DNA from: Agriotes lineatus
Lineage: Eukaryota; Arthropoda; Insecta; Coleoptera; Elateridae
DNA length: 64,000 bases
NCBI GenBank assembly: GCA_940337035.1
Contig: OW679202.1
Span: forward strand, 46,641,763 to 46,705,762
Direction: 5' to 3'
Below the pieces are notes generated by a model. The model had not been told where the DNA came from. It worked only from the letters and a program-made list of their open reading frames with translations, and made no database searches. Of the stretch, positions 22,680 through 32,600 are shown in pieces. The translations under genes were made by a program, and so were the position numbers. Positions within the stretch are counted from its first letter, which is position 1. Every line of letters begins with the position of its first letter.

Positions 22680-23220
22680 GATCCGCAGGTATAACAATTT
22701 TTTAGGATTGGAGCCCTCTTAAGGATAATCAGGGATAATTAATCTCAGATCTCAGGTGTAGAATTTTACGTTACATATTTAACTGTACATGGCAAGCCGA
22801 GTATAATCGAGTTTTTTTCAATGTGATGTGAATAAATTTGACTCTAAAAAATCGCATATTTGTGAAACAAAATTTCACCAACGCGAGCCTTTTTAAAAGA
22901 TAATAAAGTATAATCAAAAATATATAAGTTTAGTTTGTAAATGCTCCCGATTAGTTTGTACTTTTATGCTATCTAAAACATCATAAAGGTCCTCAATTGA
23001 CTGAGACAATAGGGGCTTTTGTCTTATGCTTTACGTTCGTGTGGCAACTAACTTGTGTACTTTAATAAGAAATGTTTTATTCCTTAAAATTAAAAAGAAA
23101 TCTGAGACATGGTCCGTGAATGTAGTTTGATTTGGCTTGGCTTGAAATGCCCCATATGCATTTGATAACTAACTATATAATAATTTCTCGGTTTTGATTA
23201 TTTATAAGGTTACTAAAAGT

Positions 23221-23243
23221 TTATTGTAATTATTTCAGAAATA
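23221..23243 (+). promoter_or_regulatory. Probable splice acceptor upstream of hAT transposase start
   Basis: TTATTGTAATTATTTCAG precedes AAATA and then the ATG at 23244. The pyrimidine-rich tract ending in CAG suggests a 5' non-coding exon spliced onto the coding exon. This would explain the long 5' region of the element. Inference only. Confidence 0.4.
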
Positions 23244-25440
23244 ATGGACAAGTTTCTTATAAGAAAAAATAACCCACAATTAACGCCAATTACTACTCAG
23301 AATGACCAAAGAGCATCCTCTTCAAATTTAAAAAACTTACCAACTGATATATCACAAAACAATGAAAAAATTGTTCAAAATACAAATATAATATTTCCAA
23401 AAAACAAAGACAATCGAAACTTTCAAAATCGTGGTTCTTAAAATTTAAGTGGCTGGAATATTCTAAAGAAACAGATGCTGCATTTTGTTACGCTTGTCGT
23501 CATTTCTATCCCCATGGAAGTAAGGAAAGTGCATTTACAAGTTTGGGCTTTTCAAATTGGAAACAAGCTTTGAATAAGGACAAAGGTTTTTATAAGCATG
23601 AACAAACCACGTCCATATAGTGCAATGAGTATGTGGGGTGAAAGAGAGAAACGAGTAGAAATTGGTAAAACTGTTTCAACATTGGTAAATGAAGAAGCCT
23701 GTGCACGCAATAGGTATTATGTAAAAGCAATTATTGAAGTAATTCAGTTTCTTGCTGTAAATGAACTTGCACGTCGGGGAATGTATAATATAGAAGAACA
23801 CGAGGAACATAGTTTGTTTACCAATTTGTTTAAATATACCTTGCAAAAGGATACAAAGCTATTCGAGTGTAGTAAAACAATTCCCAAAAATGCTACATAT
23901 TTATCACCGGAAGTTCAAAATGAAATAATTGAACTAATGGCTCGACAGGTTACGACAAGCATTGCTAATGATGTAAAGAACGCTGATGTACCGTGGTATA
24001 CAATTCTGGAGGATGGTACACGCGACAAGAATAATAGAGAAAATATTGCAATTGGTGTTCGCTATGTAAAGGAGGGCAAAGCCACCGAATCCACCCTAAT
24101 TATTAAAACAACGACAGAACTTGACGCCAAATCATTTGCTGATTTAACTTTAAAAACACTAACAGAATGTGGACTTGATTGCTCGAAAATTATTAGCCAA
24201 TGCTACGATGGAGCAAGTGTAATGAGCGGCGAAAAAGGCGGTGTTCAAGCTATTATAAAGAAAACATTAAATAGAAATATTCCATACGTGCATTGTGCGA
24301 ATCATCGATTGCACCTGGTAATTGTTAAAGCCATACATGAAGTTTCCGCCATAAAGCATTTTTTTGAACAATGTTCATTGCTATATAACTTTCTTAGGAG
24401 AGGAACAATTACGAAGATCTACGAAGGACAACCCTGGTAAGACTTCTTGATCAACGCTGGTCTGGACATCTCCAAATTACAAAACTAGTTGCTAATAATT
24501 TTGAGAAGATATTACAAACTTTAGAGACTGTAAAAAACAGTCGTGCATGTGGTGGCGACTATGTAGTCGAAAGTATAGGATTACTTTCATTTATGAAAAC
24601 CAAAGAATCCAATTTTCAATGGTTTTCATGAAAAAAATACTGGAAATTTTAAAACCAGCTGATAAGGTGTTGCAAGCTCGAGAAACAAGTATAAAAGATT
24701 CATTGGTACTAATAAACAGTGTTACACAAACTATAAAAGACCTAAGAAACGAAAAATCCTTTAATGACATAATCCAAGAAGTCGACAAAACATACTTTAG
24801 TCTAGTTGAACAAAATCAACCGCCACCCACGCCGGCGTAAGAAAGAAAATATCTTGTTAAAGGAGTTTCTCATTACCGAGAGTATTGGTGAAAGGTCATA
24901 TGAAGTCGATCAAAATCCTGATCTGCACATGAAAACTATTTTTTATCAAACAATAGATCTCATTTTAAACGAGATTGATAAAAGATTCTCTACTAACGAG
25001 GATTTGCTAACAGCGATTTCTTGTGTAGAAGATGAAAATCTGGATCTTCAAATATGCAATATTTAGAAACTCTAGGAATAACTATACCATGTGCGGAAGA
25101 AATTGCGGTCGTGAAAAACTTTTTAATGCGCAGAAAGAAAGAGAGTGGCACATGCAGTGTAGACGTATTTCCAGAAATTTATCAGCAAAGAATTGCTTTC
25201 CCTGATACTTATCAGTTGATGGCAACTGCACGTACATTTGGTTGCAGCACTGCTTTATGTGAATCTACATTTTCTGTGTTGACCCGCATAAACAAAGAAC
25301 AAAGAACATCTATGCATCATCAGCGGATGGCAAATTTAATTTTGCTAGCTTTCGAAAAAGAGCGTACTAAAGACATTAATATGGATAGACTATTAGTTCA
25401 GTTTAACAGTTCGGGAAGTAGAAAACTTCAACTGTATTAA
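23244..25440 (+). pseudogene. hAT transposase (zf-TTF / DUF4371 / Dimer_Tnp_hAT), frameshifted
   Basis: Read in order across several frames. The start MDKFLIRKNNPQL is at 23244. After a frame change near 23420, WFLKFKWLEYSKETDAAFCY then ACRHFYPHGSKESAFTSLGF form the TTF-type zinc finger. After another break near 23600, MWGEREKRVEIGKTVSTLVN opens the DUF4371 region, with YLSPEVQNEIIELMARQVT and the catalytic-Asp block SKIISQCYDGASVMSGEKG, then VHCANHRLHLVIVKA (CxxH motif). A further break near 24430 leads to RTTLVRLLDQRWSGHLQ. The last frame (25054-25440) carries RTFGCSTALCESTFSVLTRI and MHHQRMANLILLAFEKERT, the C-terminal dimerisation domain. At least four frame disruptions make this copy inactive. 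It is related to the vertebrate/insect ZMYM- and P52rIPK-like hAT lineage. Confidence 0.88.
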
Positions 25441-25969
25441 ATATTTTATTTCGATTTTTTTATGCGGGAGTATGAAAACTGCTCATGAACACGAAATGTT
25501 AGGTGGAAGTATGATTTAAGTTATGAAATTTTAGAAATTTAGTATCGTCATACAAACTCAAAAAATGCCATATTTATCTCAATTCGAAAATTCACATAAA
25601 TCTGCTGTAATTTTTTATACGTTATAAAAATTTAGTAATATATATTATGTATTTACAGTTTTTGTATCATCGTTACAACCTGAATAAATATTTTTGAGTA
25701 AAAGTAAAATATGAAAAATATATGTACAAATCGTTACGTTGTGTTCTTTTTAAGAAATATAAATTTTTTTATTGCGGCCTCTTATACTATGGAAAAATGC
25801 AAGTAAATTTTCTTGAAATTACTTTCTCATTTTATCAATATTTTTTATTTATAGATCAGAATATACAAATCCCACGAAAGGGTTATCACAGAAAATTATG
25901 CTAGCCTCCTCTTCTTTTTTTCTTGCCTCCCCTACGTTGTCATCCTGGCTACGGCCCTGGCTACAAGTT

Positions 25970-26125
25970 GGTAATAAGCGTATACATGTAAAAGAATCGC
26001 AGAATATTGTTTTTTATAGTACTAACAAAATAACTGCGGTAGGATTTTAGGGCTACTGATCGGTTACCGAAGATGTCAGTGAAATGAGAAGCAGTTTATA
26101 CCTTTTCATTTCAAGAATGTAGATT
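25970..26125. other. Short unassigned spacer
   Basis: Nothing recognised. Confidence 0.3.
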
Positions 26126-26129
26126 AGAG

Positions 26130-26290
26130 TACTGCATCGGGTCGGGTACCCGCGGGTATCCGCGGGTTACCCGCATTGCGGGTCGGGTTGCGGGTAAGAT
26201 TTATATCAATATTGCGGGTAGCGGGTCGGGTGCGGATTTGAAACTGCGGTCGCGGGTCGGGTGACGGATACAACTTCATTTCCTCAACAT
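26130..26290 (+). repeat. G-rich (C)GGGT/GCGGGT repeat cluster
   Basis: CGGGTCGGGTACCCGCGGGT is followed by repeated GCGGGT, CGGGTCGGGT and GGGTTGCGGGT words over about 160 bp. A further GCGGGTCGCGGGTCAGG lies at 26441. Many G3 runs are spaced by 2-5 bp, so G-quadruplex formation is possible. Probably the subterminal part of a DNA transposon, but no matching inverted end was found. Confidence 0.6.
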
Positions 26291-26449
26291 AAATTTTGTT
26301 TGTGTATAAACAAAATATGCCGAAGTGTGAAAATAACTTTCTTTATTGTGTATGGGCATTCTATGTGAAGCAAGTTGCAGGTACGTGATGGTCTAATATT
26401 CGAATTTGGGGTCAAGTGCCACTTTAAAAGTGAAATACTTGCGGGTCGC

Positions 26450-27215
26450 GGGTCAGGTTTTTCTCAATTCCGTATATCTGCCTCAAAAACTATTTGTTGG
26501 AAGAAGAATATATTTTTAATACATATTATACAGTCGCGGCCAAAAAAACAGGACACTTTTTTTGACCTAATTCTCAAAATGCAAAAACAATTGCTGACAC
26601 TGACAATTCTAATTAATACATGTCATCAAAAGTCATTATTTAATTCCGAAAAATGCCGGCACATATTGGAAATACGGATAAAATGAGAATAATTGCTTAT
26701 GTTGACGCATAATGAGAATTAGATAAAAAAAAGTGTCCCGGTTTTTTCGGCCCCGACTGTAAATCTACCTAAAATGAAACCGAGGAAATTTCAGATAAAT
26801 ATATACAGGGTGAGCACCATAAAAAAATATAAAATGTTGTTTATTTTTGCTTTAACTGAGAATAGATAAAAGTAATAATTTTTACACAGAGCAGGCTTTA
26901 TCTTTGCCAAAAATGGAATCCAACAGATACAGGATACATATTGTACGAGACAAAAATGAGCAACGAATAAGTGTGTTATGTTCAATGTAGCAGCATCGCA
27001 GGAATCCGAAGGGTCGTAGGCTCGTTCGTAAGCGCTTTAGTTCGAATCCCATCACCGGTAATATTTTTTTATTTGAAAATTGATGTAATTTGCATTACCA
27101 AGTGATTCCTTCTATTGTTTCAGCATTATTGGAAATGTGAAGATATTTCTACTCCTAGTTGTGAAGGAAGTTTTGAGTAAAGCGTTTTACAGATTTCTTA
27201 AGTTAGCAACAGATG
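26450..27215 (+). repeat. Dispersed repeat family A, copy 2 (interrupted by a MITE)
   Basis: GGTTTTTCTCAATTCCGTAT and CAAAAACTATTTGTTGGAAG (family A 5' module) lie at 26456-26510. The copy resumes after the MITE with GAGGAAATTTCAGATAAATA then TATACAGGGTGAGCACC, GTTCGAATCCCATCACCGG (27042) and GGAAGTTTTGAGTAAAGCG (27168). Its frame of modules is the same as in other copies, so the 26531-26759 element inserted later. Confidence 0.8.
26531..26759. mobile_element. Tc1/mariner-type MITE, 229 bp, TA target
   Basis: Terminal inverted repeats of about 36 bp with few mismatches: CAGTCGCGGCCAAAAAAACA then GGACACTTTTTTT on the left, mirrored by AAAAAAAGTGTCCCGG then TTTTTTCGGCCCCGACTG on the right. Flanked by TA on both sides (26529-26530, 26760-26761). 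No coding capacity. Inserted into family A copy 2. Confidence 0.92.
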
Positions 27216-29440
27216 TGAATGAAAATGTCTATTCTTTGTCACTTGTGAATCTGAAATGCCACATTATGAGCCCCCTCTATGTCATCCGCGCCTTCCGCTA
27301 ATGATATTGATAAATCGACTCGATTTTAAGCCGATTTCCTCTATCTAGGCTTTGCAATTAGTTTCCGTTTTATTGCGGATTCTCTTTAATCGACGTTGTC
27401 GCACGTATAGCGCTATAATGTGTATAACATAATACACTAAAAAACATACTAAATTGAAAGCACTAGTTTAACAGATTATCAAGATTGACGACATTCGCTG
27501 TCGCTAGCTGTAAGAAATGAATAGAAATCATCTGTTTCTTATGCTATTATGACCAAAAAAATTATCTGAAGAAACATGTGTTATCATAAACGCGCAACGC
27601 ATTTTAATGAATTGTAATTAAGTACATCGAAAAATAAATAAAAGGGTTGATTTCATATTTAACTGTTTTAAGGATCACTTTCAGAACCTCGCAACGCAGT
27701 AATATGGGTTACTTTATTGCAAAACTAAGTTTATTTATTGTGTAAAAGAACTCCAGTTGGTAGTCGTTTATGGCTGTATAGACCGGATACTTTTATTAGG
27801 TAAATATTCAATTAATTTTGAGTTTAAGTATGTTAATACTTCAATTCCACCCCTTTCTTTTGCAGTAGAAGTGTATTTGCGGCAATCTGTAGAATAACAA
27901 TATAATATGCACCGTCTTTCAGTCCTATCCCTACATACTGTTTGTGTGGGTGCCAATTCTCTCCGTGAACATGCCTGCCGTTATTTGGTAAGACTTTGAC
28001 TAATTAATTTTATAGGAAATTTGAAACTAAATCGAATATTTATCAGGCATTCCGGACCGCCTCTTTGAAAATTACCACTACCAAATAGCGAAACCTAAGC
28101 AGCACAAAACGGATTATAATTTGTGAAGGCTAAACATCATGTCCTACTAACCTAATAAGAATCCCACCATAGATTATTATATATTTGAAATAAATATTCG
28201 ATACTCATAGAAATCCTAACAACATAGAAAAATATCCAGAGTATTTGTAGATCCTGGAGGAAAACCTTCAAAAGGATACGCTGAATGGAAATAATATTCA
28301 ATTGCATTGTAAAGCGCTCCACCTACGGTCCATTAATCTGATCATACAATTGCATGACGTAATGTAAAGGCATATTTACCAACCAATTGTACCGAACCTA
28401 GGGATAGAAAAGTTTAGTTATTTTTCAACCAAACCAGTAATTTCTGACATTGCTATAAATGAGTGAATTTAACTTAAAGCTATTTTAATGTGTATTCAAG
28501 TTGTAAGCAAACATTAATTAGTATCACTGCCTACATTTTTATTTTTATGTTATACTAACGTGTTATATTCCATATCAGATTATGTATGTGATCAAGCTTG
28601 CGAATCGTATATTGGATCCTTAATGTTTAGCTTCGTACAACTACATCTGGAGAAAATATGTCTAGCAAGAGTTTCAATTGAAAGATCACAGTGGAAGTTA
28701 TATAAGTTGACTGGAAACATGTGCTGTACCCTGGGGACACTAACTGAAGGCTATGTATCTACTGCATTTGAGGTAATGGACAATCAACTCAAACATATGT
28801 TCTCGTAAATATATCAATTTAATCGAATCAGATCCCATAGTACTTATTGAGTTACAAAGTAGAACTAATAAGGTACAATTATCCAAATGAATTATTTCGC
28901 TGAGGATTTCCAGTGTGTATTAGTTATTGTCAAATTTTCATTTAGCCACTGTAGCTGTTAACACTTGTTTCTGCGAACTACATAGCCAGAACTGTTTAAC
29001 AGGGGTTGCTTAATAACAGGGGCAGCAGGTTTTTAAAACAGAATCGCGTTCCACCGCACACCACTGCACTCGGGGAGCATCTGGATTAGGTTTACACAGA
29101 TCGCTGGATGGAAACAAACAAACTGGTACACTGCATGTAATCATATACTCCGAATATAACAAGTACCGACTTTCTGCATGAGCATTAATTTTCAACATTT
29201 CATGGTAACGGCTGAAATCTTTTGTGTTTATTCCAGAGTTAAAACTGTTGTCTGAGTGCGAGTTCAAGCTAAATGTAACAATGAATTTTTAATAATCGAA
29301 TGCGACTGTTTCAAAGCAGTGTGCAACTATTGTCTTCAGTAGTTAATCTTCGAAAACTGCATTAGGTACTTCTGCTGAAAGTGACCTCAATATCAGCATT
29401 TTATTCGCATTTTGCCAAACAAGAGAAATAGTATATTACA
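27216..29440. other. Unassigned, no gene recognised
   Basis: Mostly AT-rich, with scattered short frames. The longest (28560-28808, plus; 29010-29267, minus) match nothing I know and have no supporting context. Confidence 0.35.
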
Positions 29441-29454
29441 TACAGAGGTGGAAA

Positions 29455-29550
29455 GTGTTTCATTCCTGTCGAGAGATTAAGTAGTTAACCGAGACGCGTA
29501 GCGTCGAGGTGAACTTTATCTCGAGACAGGAATGAAACTTTTCACCATGG
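29455..29550. repeat. Hairpin-forming inverted repeat
   Basis: GAAAGTGTTTCATTCCTGTC then GAGAGAT is mirrored by ATCTCGAGACAGGAATGAAA then CTTTTCACC, about 26-27 bp arms around a ~45-bp loop. The loop includes GAGACGCGTAGCGTC, itself a small inverted repeat. Probably a MITE fragment. Confidence 0.65.
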
Positions 29551-29558
29551 TATGTATA

Positions 29559-29815
29559 CTATTTTATTCGCAACCACTTTATTCTAAACAATAATTGGAA
29601 AAATTATTATATTATGATACGACAGGTTGTGACGCGCATGAATGGATCAACGAGATTCCCAGTGTCCCTACCTACTCAGCGGTCGGGAATGGATTCATTT
29701 CCAACCGCCAATCCCTTTTCTGACCGGTTGGAAAGTTACAAGTTGGGAATAGCTCATTTTCCAACTTTTTAAAAGTCAGTAATGATCTTATTACATATAT
29801 GGTTGCGAATAAAGT
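29559..29815. mobile_element. Putative MITE with TATTCGCAACC ends
   Basis: ATTTTATTCGCAACCAC at the left is mirrored by TGGTTGCGAATAAAG at the right, about 257 bp apart. The inner sequence is richer in GC and has repeated TTTCCAAC/GTTGGAAA words that could pair. No target duplication was identified. Confidence 0.45.
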
Positions 29816-30057
29816 TAATAACACGTATGTGGTGAGTTTATTACGGGTTCGTGAGCATTTCTTTCAAAGTGTACATTTTTCAATTTTCTACCGTAAACAT
29901 TAGTAGCACATAAATCTTTTATCACAACGAACTATAAAGGAAATGCTATTTTATCAACAACCAAATGCGATTTTGTCAAAGCAATGTGCAATTACTGCCT
30001 TCAATATTTAATATTTTGCAACTGGCACATGGTATATTGGACTTCGTCTAGAGAAGA

Positions 30058-30293
30058 AGTTTTAACTTTTAACAGTCAAGAAGAGAATAACTACATTTTT
30101 ACTCCCCTGGTCTAAAAGATGAAGAAAGTATTGTAATCGCGAAAAAGTCACCTTCCGATATTTCTTCAGATTTTTATGTTTCATGGTCCCTAGATGACGA
30201 AAAACAGGTTTTCTCAATTCCGTCTGTCTGTCTGTCTGTTGATGGTGTCTATAACTCAAAAACTATTTGTTGGAGAAAGATATTTTGCATACA
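30058..30293 (+). repeat. Dispersed repeat family A, copy 3, 5' module
   Basis: Contains ATTGTAATCGCGAAAAAGTC, TCACCTTCCGATATTTCTTC, CCCTAGATGACGAAAAACAG, the (CTGT)n-like GTCTGTCTGTCTGTCTGTTG and AAAACTATTTGTTGGAGAAA, then TATTTTGCATACAG. It breaks off at a LINE fragment; internal units of the family reappear beyond it at 32057. Confidence 0.8.
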
Positions 30294-30299
30294 GATTAT

Positions 30300-32040
30300 A
30301 TGCTCTTTCCATGGCTCGTTGTGATATTCTCAACTGTTCGGCACGTTTTTTCGTGAGGGCTACAGTTTCCATTCCATAAGTTTTTACATGGAGGATGCAG
30401 CTGTTATAAACTTTTTCTCTTAAATTGATTGGAATATCGTTGCTTGTAAGTATATGCCGTATTTTTCTCTTGATCTCTAGAGATTGGTTTTTTTTCAAGA
30501 GTGATAGTATGTCCTAGATAGACGTACTCATTGAAAAATTCTATTTTATGCTTTTCTATGTTGACGACTTCTATGTTTTTACTTATAATTTTTGTTTTGT
30601 TATAGTTTATGTTTAGACCAATTTGTTGGGAGGCGTTGTTAAGTTGTTCTAACATAGTTTGTAATTGTTTTAGATAGTCACTAACGATGACCACGTCATC
30701 GGCGAAGCGGAGGTAGTTTAAATAGCTTCAATCTAGGTTTATTCCAAAGTTTTCCCAGTTGAGGTGTTTGAAGACATCCTCCAAAGCCAAAATTTAAGGG
30801 GATATAACATCACCCTGGCGTATGCCTCTCTCCAATTTAATTATATATTTTTTCAAGTCATCGGCAATCTTAACATGTATTGTGGAGTACTCATACATAT
30901 CCTTAATTATCATAGAATATCTAGAGTCAGTGCGGGCGTTGTTCATAGGTGTTAGAAACGACCATTTTTCTATCGTATCAAATCCTTTATGATAGTCCAT
31001 AAAAGCAATATGTAGTGGAATGTTGAATTCTGTAGTCCTTTCTATCAGCATTCTGATTGTCTGAAGGCGATCTATTGTACTAAAGCCCTTTCGAAAACCG
31101 GCCTGCTCATTTGGTTGGTATGAATCCATTTTTTGTGTTAGTCTATTGGTTATAATTCTGGAAAATAGCTTATAAAGGTGGAAGAAAAGGCTAATGGGGT
31201 GATAATTTTTTGTGCTGCTGTTTTCTCCTTTGTTAAACAACTTCTGAATTTTTCCAGGCACGTGGTATCTTCCCTTCTATTAGGCAGCGGTTTAAGAAGG
31301 GTTTTAAGGCATATATAGGCGTATCACCTCCCATTTTCACAATGTCACTTGTGATATGGTCTTCCCCAGGTGCTCTTTTATTTTTCATTTGAAGTAATGC
31401 ATTTTCAATTTCGTTTTTAGTTACTTCTGGCAGATCTTCTGAGCTTACGTTTAATATTTTCTCTGTTGGAATGGGGTGTTCTGGCATTGTTGTGGAGTAT
31501 AGTATTTGGTAAAATTTTTGGATTGCTTGTGCTATATTTTTGCTGGTCGTAACTATAGTGCCTCTTTCATCCTTTATTTTAAGTATACTGCCTTTCTCTC
31601 GTGATAGTTTGGATCTTAACACTTTCATGCCCGTATTTTTTTCAATAAAATTTCCGATTTGTTCTGTTTCATATTTTCTAATTTGTTTTTTCGCTTGCTT
31701 GTTTATTTCTTTATATTCCTCGTTGTCTCTATCGCATTTTCTTCTTTGTTCTATTATTTTAATGGTATCTGGGCTTAACTTTGACGCTTTTTGTTTAGTT
31801 CTTTCTGAGCATATTTTCTTTGTGACAGTTTGTATACTCTCTATGATTTTCTCATTCAGTTTGTCTGTTTTTTGTTTCCATATTTTCCAACTTATCACTC
31901 AGTTCTTTTTGATAATCTTTTTTCTTCTTTGTAATTCTTTTGTTGTTGGAAATATTTTGGTCTGGATTACTTTCCTTCTTTCTGATCGTAGATTAAAGAC
32001 AAACGTTCCTCTCACAGCTCTTTGATGAATGCCTACATAT
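30300..32040 (-). pseudogene. Endonuclease/reverse-transcriptase LINE (RTE/R4-like) relic
   Basis: On the minus strand, in order: linker and fingers (31898-31233) with QMKNKRAPGEDHITSDIVKM and PRAWKNSEVV; then, after a frame change, NYHPISLFFHLYKLFSRIIT, NEQAGFRKGFSTIDRLQTIR and HIAFMDYHKGFDTIEKWSF (palm; the catalytic Asp of AFDT is kept) and ERGIRQGDVISP (31261-30794). The catalytic box YLRFADDVVIVSDYLKQL is near 30700-30660, then INYNKTKIISKN and NEYVYLGHTITLE. A final frame (30498-30310) has VKTYGMETVALTKKRAEQL and SQRAMERA, where homology stops. The C-terminal ~100 residues and the 3' UTR are missing, so the junction with family A at ~30300 is a rearrangement rather than a normal LINE 3' end. 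At least three frame breaks. Confidence 0.82.
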
Positions 32041-32056
32041 TGGTTATGAATATAAT

Positions 32057-32600
32057 GTTGCATTACCAAATGTTTTCTTTTATTGTTTCAGTAATATTAG
32101 GAACGTTAAGATGTTTTTGCCCCGAGTTGCCTAAGCACCTTAAAAAATAAAATTCTGTTTATTTTGCGGTAACTGAAAAATAGATAAACTTAATAATTTG
32201 CACATAGTTCAGGTTTTACACTTGACAAAAATGAGGCCCAATACATACAGGGTAATGTTAAAAAACAAAAATGGGCAAGACTAAGTTGTTGAATGTGATG
32301 CACTTGCTACGCGACTATATCAAGCAGAGCTCCGTGGCAAGATGCAGCCCACTACCTGCTACATTCCCGTTTAAATGCGTTCCGTAGCGCTGAGTTCGAA
32401 TCCCGTCTGCAATACTTGTATTTGCAAATTGATATACTTTGCATTAGCAAGATTTATTGTTTCAGTAGTATTAGGAACGTTATAATATTTTTACCCCTAG
32501 TTGCCCTTGATTTTTAAAAATATTTAGTGTCACAACTTCCACTTGCGAGGAAAGTTCTGAGGGAAGCCTTCTACAGTTTTTTTTATCTGCATCTCTTATT
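32057..32600 (+). repeat. Dispersed repeat family A, copy 3, internal units and 3' module
   Basis: Begins within a unit tail (GCATTACCAAATGTTTTCTT then TTATTGTTTCAG) that runs straight into a second unit (CTAAGCACCTTAAAAAATAA). The second unit has GAGCTCCGTGGCAAGATGC, a B box-like GAGTTCGAATCCCGTCTGC (32391) and another unit tail (GCATTAGCAAGATTTATTG). The copy ends with ATTTAGTGTCACAACTTCC and GGAAAGTTCTGAGGGAAGC. Shows that units are tandem within the family. Confidence 0.8.

Larger units (their letters stand above)
20632..25959 (+). mobile_element. hAT transposon (DUF4371/ZMYM-like), 5.3 kb, with 8-bp TSD
   Basis: Terminal inverted repeats CAGGGCCGTAGC (20632) and GCTACGGCCCTG (ends 25959), followed inwards by related GGGGAGGC/GCCTCCCC sequence. 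It is flanked by a perfect 8-bp target duplication GCTACAAG (20624-20631 and 25960-25967), diagnostic of hAT elements. The transposase relic lies at 23244-25440 on the plus strand. A second hAT derivative is inserted in the 5' part (21062-22127). Without it and its duplicated 8 bp, the element is about 4.25 kb. The transposase is frameshifted, so this copy is non-autonomous now. Confidence 0.93.

Noticed and set aside
28560..28808. 82-codon plus-strand frame as a small host gene
   Set aside because: No recognisable domain, signal or splice context; composition like surrounding non-coding DNA.
31540..32025. 161-codon plus-strand frame rich in Phe, Ser and Ile
   Set aside because: Antisense shadow of the Lys/Glu-rich LINE linker on the minus strand.
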